A stretch of 64,000 bases of DNA from CAZSMK01 sp964608095 (GTDB lineage: Bacteria; Sumerlaeota; Sumerlaeia; MWCT01; JAGHBZ01), in assembly GCA_964608095.1 (NCBI GenBank), contig CAZSMK010000075.1:1-64000 (forward strand), given 5' to 3'. The number at the start of each line of letters is the position of its first letter. Position 1 is the first letter of the stretch. The position numbers were made by a program, and so were the translations under genes. The notes under the pieces are model-generated. The model saw only the letters and a list, made by a program, of their open reading frames with translations, made no database searches and was not told the origin of the DNA. Positions 43,477-53,077 of this stretch are shown here, piece by piece.

Positions 43477-44124
43477 TTAATTCCGTCCGGGAAACGGGCA
43501 CATTTTTGCAAGCACGCATTTGCTGCACGCAGGATTGCGCGCAGTGCACACGTACCGCCCATGAAGAACAAGTGCATGGCTGAACCGAACCCAGTCATTT
43601 TCGGGAACAATCTTCTGTAAATCCAGCTCGATTTGAACCGGATTGGTCGCAGGAGAGAGTTCGAGTCGTTGAACCACGCGCGCAACATGGCGGTCAACGG
43701 TTATGCCGGGTATGCCGAAGGCATTGCCGAGCACCATATTTGCAGTTTTACGCCCCACGCCCGGAAGTTGTATCATTTCATCGAGCGTTCGGGGAACCTT
43801 TCCGCCGAATTGACTCACAAGCGCTTCACAGCACTTTTGCAACGTTTTAGTCTTCTGGCGATAAAAGCCGGTTGCCTTGATATCCTGTTCGAGCTCTTCT
43901 GGGGTGGCTTTTACATAATCTTCCGGCTTCTTGTACTTTTCGAACAACTTTTTCGTGACCCCGTTTACGTTTTTGTCCGTGCTCTGAGCGCTTAGTATAG
44001 TGGCGATCAAAAGTTCAAAAGGCGTCTTGAACACGAGTTCGGTTCGTGCGTCGTGATACTCTTTCTTTAGCGCTCGATTTATCCGGCTTGCACGTTTTTT
44101 AAGTTCTTCACCGGGATAAGCCAT
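43477..44124 (-). CDS. nth: Endonuclease III
   Basis: DNA glycosylase/AP lyase for oxidised pyrimidines. The helix-hairpin-helix LPGVGRKTANMVLG contains the catalytic Lys, the catalytic Asp is in ITVDRHVARV, and the C-terminal Fe-S motif is Cx6Cx2Cx5C in CTARNPACSKCVLAKMC. The 215 residues are normal. A strong ggaggagag site precedes the ATG. It lies 38 bp downstream of polX on the same strand, a plausible base-excision-repair operon: glycosylase plus gap-filling polymerase. Confidence 0.96.
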   Translation of the reverse strand: MAYPGEELKKRASRINRALKKEYHDARTELVFKTPFELLIATILSAQSTDKNVNGVTKKLFEKYKKPEDYVKATPEELEQDIKATGFYRQKTKTLQKCCEALVSQFGGKVPRTLDEMIQLPGVGRKTANMVLGNAFGIPGITVDRHVARVVQRLELSPATNPVQIELDLQKIVPENDWVRFSHALVLHGRYVCTARNPACSKCVLAKMCPFPGRN

Positions 44125-44162
44125 TTTTCTCTCCTCCCCGGATATATGGGGGTATCCAAAGA

Positions 44163-45908
44163 TTACGTTCGCCGCCGTGCCATAAGTTTAAAGGCTTCAT
44201 CCGCCTGATAACAATTGATAATATCTCGAGGCGTAGCCCATCCTTTGCGCGTAATCCCAACGCCATAGCGAATGTTCTCGAGTTCTTCGAGTTTATGGGC
44301 ATCCGGATTGATGCTCAACATCACGCCGAGATCGACCGCTTTCTTGATATAACGCCAGTCAAGGTCGAGCCTGAATGGATGGGCGTTTACCTCGATCATC
44401 ACGCCTTCGCCCGCGCAAAATTCAAGAATTTCTTCGAGGTTAACGGGATAGCCTTCACGTGCAAGAATAAGTCGCCCGGTCGGATGCCCAAGCATGGTGA
44501 CATATTTATTCCGAAGCGCCTTGATAATTCGCGCCGTCATATCTCTCTCCGTCATCTTGAATTTGCTATGGACTGACGCAACAACCATATCGAAACTTGC
44601 AAGAACCTTGTCGTCAAAATCAAGCGACCCGTCGGGGAGTATATCTACCTCCGTACCTTTGAGCAGACGCACACCGCGGGATTTGAACTGCTCATTCACT
44701 TCGTCGATCTTCTGATGTTGTTCTTTTACGCGTTTCTCATTCAGTCCGTTTGCATAATAAGCGGACTTCGAATGATCGCAGATAGCGATATACTGCAATC
44801 CTTTCCGGGAGCAATAATTTGCGTAGTCGAGAAGGTCAACGCGCCCATCGCTCCACTGCGTGTGGACATGAATAATACCCTTTAAATCGCGTTCTTGAAC
44901 CAGGGTGGGAATTTTTTTCTTTTCCGCCGCCTCGATTTCGCCCATGGCTTCACGCATCTCGGGTGGAATAAACACAAGTCCCAGCGCTTCGTATATCTCT
45001 GATTCGTCCTTGCACTTGACTAATTTCTCCTTAGCTCCTTTGAACAAGCCATACTCGTTCATCTTGATATCAAACTTTTTCTTCGCTCTGCCACGGAGTT
45101 CCACATTATGTTCCTTACTGCCGGTAAAGTATGTCTGTGCATAAGGAAATTGGTCGTCGGAAACGATGCGAAGATCGCAATCCATGCCGGTTTTCAATAG
45201 TACCGTACTCTTGGTCTCGCCTTTTGCCTCGATATGATCTATATCAGGCAGCCTGACGAAAAAATCCATTACCTTTGCCGGCGTATCCGAGCTGACAAGG
45301 ATATCGATATCCCTGATCGTTTCTTTGTTTCGTCGAATGCTTCCACAGAGCGATATACGAATTACATCAGTCTGTTCCTTGAGCGCATTCAAAATAGGAG
45401 TCGCGGATTGTTCGGCAACATTAATACGAAACTTCCCCACCCCCTTCTTAAAAAACGCAATCCCCTGGAGAATTTTTTCCTGGGTCTTGAGACCAAAACC
45501 CGAAAGATCGACAAGGCGGTTCTCCCGGCATGCATATTCCAGCTCACCGATGCTTTTTATCTCCAGCTGTTCATATACGGCTTTTGCTTTCTTCGGACCG
45601 AATCCCGGAATCTTTACCATTTCGAGAAGCCCTATGGGTATCTCTTTCTTGAGATTTTCATAGTAAGGGAGGCGCCCTTTTTGAACGAGGAGCACGATTT
45701 TTTCCGCGAGACTCTTACCGATTCCTTTCAGTTTACTAAGCTCACCCGACTCGATCAGGTGTCCCATAGAGCCGGGATAAGCGGCTATGGTACGTGAAGC
45801 ATTATGATACGCGTTGCATTTGAAGGCGTTCTCGCCTTTGATCTCGAGCATGGTGGCAATTTCCTCGAGAACCGATGCCACCTTCTCTTTGTCCGTTACA
45901 TCTGGCAT
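44163..45908 (-). CDS. polX: DNA polymerase/3'-5' exonuclease PolX
   Basis: Family X DNA polymerase of bacterial type, 581 residues. The N-terminal helix-hairpin-helix DNA-binding part (IPGFGPKKAKAVYEQL) is followed by the nucleotidyltransferase centre with the catalytic Asp pair in RDIDILV. A C-terminal PHP phosphoesterase/exonuclease domain begins with IHVHTQWSDGRVDLLDYA and ends with SINPDAHKLEEL. Bacterial PolX fills gaps in base-excision repair. The start has a gagg site. It is the first gene of a pair with nth. Confidence 0.95.
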   Translation of the reverse strand: MPDVTDKEKVASVLEEIATMLEIKGENAFKCNAYHNASRTIAAYPGSMGHLIESGELSKLKGIGKSLAEKIVLLVQKGRLPYYENLKKEIPIGLLEMVKIPGFGPKKAKAVYEQLEIKSIGELEYACRENRLVDLSGFGLKTQEKILQGIAFFKKGVGKFRINVAEQSATPILNALKEQTDVIRISLCGSIRRNKETIRDIDILVSSDTPAKVMDFFVRLPDIDHIEAKGETKSTVLLKTGMDCDLRIVSDDQFPYAQTYFTGSKEHNVELRGRAKKKFDIKMNEYGLFKGAKEKLVKCKDESEIYEALGLVFIPPEMREAMGEIEAAEKKKIPTLVQERDLKGIIHVHTQWSDGRVDLLDYANYCSRKGLQYIAICDHSKSAYYANGLNEKRVKEQHQKIDEVNEQFKSRGVRLLKGTEVDILPDGSLDFDDKVLASFDMVVASVHSKFKMTERDMTARIIKALRNKYVTMLGHPTGRLILAREGYPVNLEEILEFCAGEGVMIEVNAHPFRLDLDWRYIKKAVDLGVMLSINPDAHKLEELENIRYGVGITRKGWATPRDIINCYQADEAFKLMARRRT

Positions 45909-46010
45909 AGTGAGGGTTCCTCTACGAGGATAATTTCAATCACCAGTATACGGCGCACATAAGAAAGAATCAAGAGTCATGTGAGGCGTTGAAGAAGCGG
46001 ACAAATTCGG

Positions 46011-46051
46011 CTAAAAAAGATAAGGGAGCGTAAAAGAATTTCGCTCCCTTA
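46011..46051 (-). terminator. Rho-independent terminator after the beta-helix gene
   Basis: On the minus strand, TAAGGGAGCG and CGCTCCCTTA form a perfect 10-bp stem (46042-46051 with 46021-46030) around an 11-base loop, followed directly by TCTTTTTTA. It lies 20 bp after the stop of the beta-helix gene at 46070 and before polX, so it should end the former transcript. Confidence 0.9.
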
Positions 46052-46069
46052 CCTATTCTTTTCGCGTCT

Positions 46070-48970
46070 CTATTCTTCGTATGAAAAATAATCGTGCCGG
46101 TCAATGAACACGTTAGTCAGGATAATAGTTCCCCCTTGAGTGCTTTCAAAATCGGCGATTTCAAAATTGAGGTTGAAGCCCGCCTGACCCGACACGTAAT
46201 CATGAGTCTCAAAGTAAACCGGATAATTAACTCCTACCGAGGTCGGCGCCGTCTCGAGGAAGTAACGTAAACGGTAGCCGGCCTGAAGGTCCTGGGTATT
46301 GACGCGAACCATTCCGTCGGGTGGCGCCGTGTCGGACGAACCGATTCTGAACACCACACGATAAATATTGTTATCCACAAGGTCTTCGACATTACCGCTA
46401 TTCCAGAACCCGAATGCGTAAGTATCAATGTTTGACGAGATAAGCTGAAGCCCTCCGAACGTGCCGGTTCCCACGGAACGGAACGGATAAATGCTATTGT
46501 CCACCGTCCAGTTGCTGAAAGGCGGAACGGTGACGGAAGTCCATCCCGTTTCAGGCACCTCTAAGCCAAGAACCTTCAATTCTTCGAGGTACACGGCCCC
46601 TTCATCATTCGGGTCGAAATCATAGGAGTCGAAGGTTGGATAGAAATCCTCGGTCGTTATAGGCATAAGGTATTGATTATACAACTTTATTTCGCTCGTA
46701 GTCGGCATGAAAGGATTCTCTATGGCATTGGACGACTGTATTATCATCAGGTGGGAATAGGCGTAGTTCTTCTCATTTATACGGAATCGGATTACGGGAA
46801 TATTGTTCTGATCCGGTTGGGTGGTCGTCATTGACCAGACGAACTTGTAGAGCGTGTTCGCTGCATAAGGTATTGCAACAGGACAAGTCCAGTAGCCGTA
46901 CCGGCTGGCGCTGTTGTCCGTAGAGATACCAAGCGCATGGTTGTCATAAGAAGAGAGCGCGCCTATATAGGTTGCGTCGGGACTCTGCGCATCAGGACCG
47001 GTGAATATCCAGCCCTGCACACCTCCTTCAAAGTCGTACGTGACAAACGGCGTGGGTGTGGGAGTCGGCGAGGGCGTGGGCGTGGGAGTCGGCGTCGGGG
47101 TAGGTGTCGGAGATGGTGTTGGAGTCGGATTCGGGCGCGCTGAAAAAATGGAAAACATGGATACCAGCCCGCTCACCGTGTTCCTGATGGTATCTACCGT
47201 TGAATTGACAAACACCCATTCGGTACCGCTCCACCGTGCCAATGCCATAGATTCCTCCGGATTTCCTTCGAGATCCGTAGAGGGGTCATACTCGATGGTT
47301 AGCATAGCCTCGCCCGTCAATAACGTGCCCGGCCCCTTGAGTAAGAGAACCGCGTTGTCAACCCCGTGACGATCGTCGGGAGAGACCAGTTTAATATAGC
47401 TCGGCTGTGTGAGACCGGGAATAGTGACCGCATGTCGAGTAAACCGGTCGTTTATGTGTGGCTCGACCGCGAAGGTGCCACCGCTGGTTTCTACAGGCGT
47501 ACGTCGTCCTCCGAAGTAAGCCCATGGAGTATAGACCACGTTTCCGACGGCGTCATTTCCAGCAGGACCGGACGCCCGTCCCCAATAACAATTCGGCGCA
47601 TACGCAAGACCGGCGGTTGTTGGATTGTCCACGCCGACGATATTGTCGTACAGGAAACATTGACTGAGCGTGGTCGATGCGTCATTGAGGAGCGCCACTG
47701 CGCGATTGTTGTTTTTAAGCGTACATTCTGCGATCAGGACATCGTCTACGCCGTCGATTTGAAACGCGTCGTATCCTGTGGCAGCGTCGCGAACTGTCAA
47801 CCCCCGTACCGTTACCGGCTCTCCTGTGATTGATATACCATGCGAACTTGCTGGAACCGTTAAGGTGGTCACTTCATCGAAGTCGGGCGCTATCAGATCA
47901 AGCCCGGTGTCGATTGAAAGAGACTCGCTGTACGTCCCACGGGCGACATAGACGGTTGAGCCCACCGTGTTATTGATAGCGTCCTGAATGGCAGTGAACG
48001 CGTCGTAGGCGAACGTACCGCCTGAATTTCCTGCTTCTTCTTCGCTCCTGACCGCATTATCGTCATCCGCGTACGTGGTAGCTGGTTTCGTGTATGAATT
48101 CACCAGCAATGAATCGCGCCATGGCTCATAATCCACCTCACCGTTGTATCTTCCGACAATGCCGGTCACCGTCTCGTATCCCGCCCAGCTGAGTGTGCCC
48201 CAGTAATTATTTTCAGCCATGGTTTCAGACGTCCCCTCGTTGTTAACAGCCCATGTGACGAAATCGGAGAGATCGTTCAACCCTATAGAGCCTAATTTCC
48301 CGCCACCGAGGTCGGCAACGTTCAGATCGTTATTTATCTGTACCGCACTATCAAACCCCTGAATCGTGTTTTCCTGGATTGCCACGCTGCTTCCCTCGCG
48401 CAGCAGGATACCGACGTCGGTGCTTCCGGACGAATTATCTGCAGGAGCAAGGATCAAGTCATTGTTTCGGAACAAGGTAGGAGCGGCGTTTTGCCTGAAG
48501 TTCGCTCCCTCGCCATAGCCCCACACCTTGTTATTCTCCCACGTGATGTCGCCCATTGTCGTATACCAGGTAAAAAGGGCGGTTGCATCATAAGGATTAC
48601 CATTCACACCACTGACAATATTATTTGCGACCAGTGCGGTGCGCTCCGCCTGGTTTACGATTGAATTAAGATAAAGCCCCACCGAATGTCCATACTGCGC
48701 ACCGGGACGAAGGTCGTACACCTCGTTGTTTGTGACCGTCACGTCGCCGTCATAGGCGGCACTTCCCGCAGCAACCAGCTGCACCTGGATACCATAGTTC
48801 GTATTGCGAATCACGTTGCCCGAAATAGTAGCCGGGTCCATAGCGATGATAGCGCGGTTGTCGCATAAAGAACCGCTGAGAAGCGATTCGAAAATATCCT
48901 CGATTCTGTTGTTGGTGATTTGCACTGGCTCAGGTAGGGGAGGGAAGCCCGTGTCCATAAAATTACACAC
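46070..48970 (-). pseudogene. Secreted beta-helix protein, 3' part after frameshift
   Basis: A frame of 966 residues, the larger part of a split gene. It contains many right-handed parallel beta-helix turns (ITNNRIEDIF, ISGNVIRNTNYGIQV, VTNNEVYDL and others), a second beta-helix region (about 325-490), and a Pro-Thr linker at about residues 620-650 (plus-strand 47049-47126). A C-terminal beta-rich domain of about 300 residues ends in FIDRHDYFSYEE. It has no start of its own with a good ribosome binding site. In frame it continues upstream to about 49002, where it meets the N-terminal frame. It would act outside the cell, perhaps binding or cleaving polysaccharide. Confidence 0.75.
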
Positions 48971-48996
48971 CGCATAACTTACACTACTACTCGTTA

Positions 48997-49626
48997 TTAT
49001 ATATCCGATATGGTCCCACCGGTATTTTCATAGCAGATTACGGTCGTGTTCCAGCCGATGTTATTATTGCTCGCACGGATATGGTGTATCCTGCAGTTAA
49101 GCATTTCGATGTTGGTGTTGACATCAGTCCCCACTCCGCATAGGGCGTAAACTGCGTCGCTGTTATAATGATGTATGTCGCAATGCTCGATTGTGACATT
49201 GTCGCAATCTTCAATCATTATCCCTTCGTCGCAGATGGACTCATTGCCACTCAACTGGATGTTCCTGACCGTAACGTTGTCTGCAGAGATAAGCAGATGA
49301 GTAGGCGCCCAGTAATAAGGATCGATTTGTACGCCGACGGGTTGCACTATTACCGTCTGGCTGCTTGCACCGTCAATGATGAGTGATTTGTACACGGCAA
49401 GGTCCTCGACATAAGTTCCCGCCGCCACGTGTATCGTACCGCCGATGTCCACGTTGTAAATCCCGGTTGTAATGGTGTCAAAATGGGTGGTTTTCCATTC
49501 GGGGGTGCCTGCGTTATAATCATCGTCTACCCAGACTTCGGGTACACTCCAGGAAACTCCTGCGATGAAAACCATAAAGAAACTGAAAACAGCTATAACA
49601 CAAAAATGTGTACGCGTGGAGTTCAT
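48997..49626 (-). pseudogene. Secreted beta-helix protein, 5' part with signal peptide
   Basis: The N-terminal piece of the split gene, 209 residues from the ATG at 49626, which has an ideal aaggaggtc site. A signal peptide (FCVIAVFSFFMVFIAGVSWS) is followed by WVDDDYNAGTPEW and beta-helix turns (IHVAAGTYVEDL, VTIEHCDIHHY). It ends GGTISDI then stop. Restoring one A in 'gatatataataacg' (48992-49005) gives GGTISDNIITSSS and joins it to the larger frame, so the break is a one-base deletion, a real mutation or an assembly error. Confidence 0.8.
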
Positions 49627-50342
49627 GAGAAAGACCTCCTTATGATGTTGTGTGGGACTTATTACATTTATTCTTCTCATTTCAATTGCTTTCAAAGAAA
49701 AATGTCAGGACTATTCTTACTCCGGCTTTTGCAAGGAGAATCCTGCGCAATTTTAAAAAGAACGAGCCATCAATGCTCTTTGTAAAAAAGACATATAGGA
49801 GATACATATAGAAAGGGAATTAGATCTGTAGAGAAGTTGAGCCCGCTTATGCTTTTCATAATAGCTATACTTCCGGGTCTTTAGAATGAAATAGTGCTCT
49901 TACCATATCTATATACTTTATTAAATCCTGACAAAAGAGGGAGGTCAATTTAAAAAATAGGGAGATTGGGGTCAAACTCATTTTCCCTAAACTCGCCTCT
50001 TTGCTTTAACCTAACCCCGATTATTCATAAATAGTTCACAGGCAATGGACAACTAACAGGAATATCTTTGTGGGATTGTATTTCCGGGAGGATACCATGA
50101 TGCGATATGAAAAACACCCTGTTGCTGGTGAATCTGCCGAAGCAGCCCTTATCCCCTTTCAGGGAAGAGGTTATTTCCTTCTTCCCAAAAGTTTATGAAT
50201 AATCCGGGTTAAAAGAATTTCGCCACGGCGCATCTGCGGCCCGCCAAGGCGAACCCTCCTTTAGCAAGAGGAGATCGCGGGTTTTGGTAACGACATAGCA
50301 AGAAAGGTTAAATGTAAAGGCCTGACCCTGTATCTCCTTGAG
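49627..50342. other. Intergenic region holding repeat elements
   Basis: No gene is seen in about 715 bp. It contains the beta-helix gene's promoter region, a REP-like element at 49961-50003 related to the 190-bp repeat at 15.0 kb, the MITE-like element at 50004-50213, and low-complexity 'cgccacggcgcatctgcggc' DNA near 50221. A 'cctgaccctgtatctcc' string near 50319 resembles motifs of the same repeat class. Confidence 0.6.
50004..50213 (+). mobile_element. MITE-like element, copy 2, with terminal inverted repeats
   Basis: The element has 16-17-bp terminal inverted repeats: CCCGATTATTCATAAA at 50015-50030 and TTTATGAATAATCCGGG at 50192-50208, extended on both sides by ctttaacc and ggttaaaag. 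It has no coding capacity. The interior is about 85 percent identical by eye, inverted, to 34041-34220. That fits a small non-autonomous transposable element. No clean target-site duplication could be read. Confidence 0.75.
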
Positions 50343-51071
50343 CTAAAAGATGAGGACTGGTTTTTCGATCGGGAACCAGTCAATGAGGTTTTTGCGCGAT
50401 ATGGGCGGTAGCATGAACGTCTGCGCTTGCTTAACACCCACTTCTGCGCCACGCATATTTACGAGTCCTTTATAATAACGAATGTAATCAAAACTGGAGA
50501 CCTCGCCACGGAACAAGGCGTGAACGTTTAGAGCCTCGAGCCATTGGTCGTATACGGATGATACATCTACCCAGAAATCGGGTTGATACTCAAAGGGGTC
50601 TTCCCAGTTTTCAGCATAGTAAAGGAGCCGAATGGCATGTGCGGGTAGCGAGCGTTCGATTCCCGGTAGTGCCGCGAAAAACACCCCTTCCATGGCGACA
50701 TGATGACAAGTGATGTGGTCTTTATGGAAACTTCCTTTCCAGTGGGTAAGTACAATATCCGGCTTTATTTTGCGAATGACGTCGCAGACCTTGAGTTTGA
50801 CTTCTTCATCGTTTGGGAGTTCACCGTCTTTGTAGTCAAACACCACGACGTCGGCGCCCATAATCCTGGCTGATTCTTCCGCCTCTTTGATTTTCTGGGC
50901 TCGGTAGGTGTCAGGGTCGAGTTTCGGATGCCCTTTTTCGCCCGGCGTGAGGTGAACGAGCGTCGCCTTATGTCCCGCCGCGGTATATTTACAGACCGTT
51001 GCGCCCGCAGTGATTTCCGCATCGCCGATATGGGCGCCTATGACACAAAGATGTAATTTGTCGTTCTTCAT
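50343..51071 (-). CDS. PIG-L (LmbE-like) deacetylase family protein
   Basis: A 242-residue metal-dependent N-deacetylase fold. The start at 51071 has an aaggaggg site. The N-terminal motif, usually AHPDD, reads CVIGAHIGDAEITAG: the metal-binding His and second Asp remain, but the first Asp, thought to be the catalytic base in MshB/BshB, is Gly. THWKGSFHKDHITCHHV supplies the second metal-site His cluster. Relatives remove acetyl groups from GlcNAc-containing compounds. It is the last gene of a four-gene minus-strand set with a tandem-GNAT acetyltransferase 51 bp upstream. Activity is uncertain because of the altered motif. Confidence 0.85.
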   Translation of the reverse strand: MKNDKLHLCVIGAHIGDAEITAGATVCKYTAAGHKATLVHLTPGEKGHPKLDPDTYRAQKIKEAEESARIMGADVVVFDYKDGELPNDEEVKLKVCDVIRKIKPDIVLTHWKGSFHKDHITCHHVAMEGVFFAALPGIERSLPAHAIRLLYYAENWEDPFEYQPDFWVDVSSVYDQWLEALNVHALFRGEVSSFDYIRYYKGLVNMRGAEVGVKQAQTFMLPPISRKNLIDWFPIEKPVLIF

Positions 51072-51122
51072 TTTCACCCTCCTTTTGAATAAAAACAAAT
51101 CTGGAGCGTCATCAATCTTCTT

Positions 51123-52079
51123 CTATTTTAGGTCGAGCCGAAGAATAGCAAACCGTCGCGTGACGCCAAGCCCGAACCGTTCATAGAACCGAGCGGCGTC
51201 CGGGTCCGCCCAGTTAAACCAGACCGTTCGTCCGTCCGCTGCTTTGATTCTGCGCACCGCCTCAAGAAAAAGTTTGGCGCCGATACGTTTTCCGCGTAAA
51301 CCTTCCCGAACGCCGAACGGACCGAAATGTTCTCCGTCCCACTGACAGTAGCCCACGATCTCGCCGTCGAGCCGTGCAATCAGTATATCACCGAGCAAGC
51401 CTTTCTTGAGTTGCGCACGAGCCGCAATGTTCCAGTCACCGGGAAAATAGGTTCGCATAAACGCAAGAAACGGTAACACGGTCTCGGGCGTAACGGATTC
51501 GATTACGACCCCTTCTTCCGTTCCTTCCGCCCATGCTGCCTGATAATAGTGTTCATAATCGAACTCAATAATCGAGCGCGCCATTGCGACCGGTTCGTGA
51601 TCAACCACGAACTCCCATTTATTGAAAAATTTCAACCCCGCGGTATATGCCTCTTTATCAATGCCGGGAAACATATACGCCGGGGCAGAACCTGTATTTC
51701 CGCAAACCCAGACTCGACGCCGACCGCTATCCTTGAAATATTCGAGCATCTTCTCCATCAGTCGGGAACCAATTCCTTTGCGTTGCTCCTCCGGCGCGAT
51801 AAATATCACGGGTATCCACCCATCCTCCTCTTCAAGACCGAGACCGTCGTTGGGCACGGTACGAACGATCGCCCGCGCAAACCCAATCGGTGCGCTATCT
51901 TTCACTGCTACCCAGCAGCCCGATAATGAGAGGGGATCAAAATCAGGATCGACAAACAACCAGTTGACAAATCTCTGGACGTTAATGGTGTCGCGCGGCA
52001 ACGTCCGATTCCATAACGCCACAATATCCTTTATATCGGTTGTGCGGATTGGTCGAATAACTACATCCTGAGCTGCCAT
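51123..52079 (-). CDS. Tandem GNAT acetyltransferase
   Basis: A 318-residue protein with two GNAT domains. The first (residues 1-160) has the acetyl-CoA motif IAPEEQRKGIGSRLMEKML. The second (about 185-318) has VREGLRGKRIGAKLFLEAV and ends with ARFYERFGLGVTRRFAILR. Two GNAT units and this length recall mycothiol synthase MshD, but other two-domain GNATs exist and no MshC-like ligase is in the window. The gaggagg site overlaps the end of the upstream gene (2-bp gap), so the genes are tightly coupled. The substrate is unknown. Confidence 0.85.
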   Translation of the reverse strand: MAAQDVVIRPIRTTDIKDIVALWNRTLPRDTINVQRFVNWLFVDPDFDPLSLSGCWVAVKDSAPIGFARAIVRTVPNDGLGLEEEDGWIPVIFIAPEEQRKGIGSRLMEKMLEYFKDSGRRRVWVCGNTGSAPAYMFPGIDKEAYTAGLKFFNKWEFVVDHEPVAMARSIIEFDYEHYYQAAWAEGTEEGVVIESVTPETVLPFLAFMRTYFPGDWNIAARAQLKKGLLGDILIARLDGEIVGYCQWDGEHFGPFGVREGLRGKRIGAKLFLEAVRRIKAADGRTVWFNWADPDAARFYERFGLGVTRRFAILRLDLK

Positions 52080-52081
52080 GG

Positions 52082-53029
52082 TTACTCCTCCTCGAGCGTT
52101 TCTATAATAATTTTCCGTAAATCATATTTGTATTCAGGATGACAATCGCAAAAGATAACGTCGTCAGGCCTAATCGTAAAATTACCGGGTTCCTCCGTAG
52201 GCACCGCACGCTCATCACGCCAGACATGTTTTACTTCGTTTTTCCATGTGCGGAGCGTTTCTTTGATAGCCTCGGTATCGCCCGTTACCCACAGCCAGAA
52301 CAAGAGACCATGCTGGTTATATCTCCTACCGAGCAGGACCTGTTTGGCATAAAAGCCGGTATCGCGTTTCATTTCGGGGGTGAGGTCCTCCCATTTTCCG
52401 GTTGGAGATTTAGCCACCGGGCTCTTGGTCCATTCCCCCTGTCCGATTTCCCCCTTTACGAAGGGTTCCAACCAGAAATAACGCTGAATTGCATACGGAC
52501 TGCGTGTGCCATAATCAAGGTACGATTTCTGGATATAATCGGCGATCATTTTCGCCTGGATCTCGGGATGGTCGCGGCAATATGCATACACCTCAGCATT
52601 GCTCCATTCGGGCTTTACCCCGTACGGTATACCGTAAAAATCCTTAACGTTCCAGACCGTGATCTGCCATGGACCGATCGTGGTCTGCCCCAGCATATCG
52701 CTGGTTTCCTCGGCAGTAGTCTTCCCCCAGCGTTTTTCTGGTTTGTTGAATAATACAGAGCCTTCCATGATGGAATGAGCCCAGAGGTCTTCGAGCTGTA
52801 CGAGATCCGTCTCGCCTTTCAGCTTTTTCTCGCGCAACGCTTCGTAGGCAACGGTTAGAACCTCCAATCCACCTTCGCCATACATCTCTGTGCCGATAAA
52901 ATCTTTAATCTTCTCATATTTTTGGTCCAGGATTTTAACCTCGTCGGGCATTCCCATAAATCCCTTTGTCAAGCAGCACCCCATACCTAATAGTATTAAA
53001 ACGATAATGCAGAGATAACCAGGTTTCAT
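52082..53029 (-). CDS. Exported lysozyme-like protein of unknown family
   Basis: A 315-residue exported protein. The N-terminus (MKPGYLCIIVLILLGMGCC) is a signal peptide, possibly of a lipoprotein with Cys18. I do not recognise a named family. The block AHSIMEGSVLF and, 40 residues later, TIGPWQITVWNV resemble the Glu and G-x-x-Q-I motifs of soluble lytic transglycosylases, followed by helical segments as in lysozyme-like folds. A tight two-base spacing to the GNAT gene and a good ggagg site show operon membership. The function suggested is cell-wall glycan cleavage, by inference only. Confidence 0.55.
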   Translation of the reverse strand: MKPGYLCIIVLILLGMGCCLTKGFMGMPDEVKILDQKYEKIKDFIGTEMYGEGGLEVLTVAYEALREKKLKGETDLVQLEDLWAHSIMEGSVLFNKPEKRWGKTTAEETSDMLGQTTIGPWQITVWNVKDFYGIPYGVKPEWSNAEVYAYCRDHPEIQAKMIADYIQKSYLDYGTRSPYAIQRYFWLEPFVKGEIGQGEWTKSPVAKSPTGKWEDLTPEMKRDTGFYAKQVLLGRRYNQHGLLFWLWVTGDTEAIKETLRTWKNEVKHVWRDERAVPTEEPGNFTIRPDDVIFCDCHPEYKYDLRKIIIETLEEE

Positions 53030-53077
53030 TTTCTCCTCCAGATTCTTTTTTGGATTGTGCCTAATTTCTCCATGGTA

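Noticed and set aside
46937..47369. Plus-strand Gly/Arg/Val-rich frames opposite the beta-helix gene
   Set aside because: They are antisense to the Pro-Thr linker coding repeat; the repeat gives open frames in several phases.
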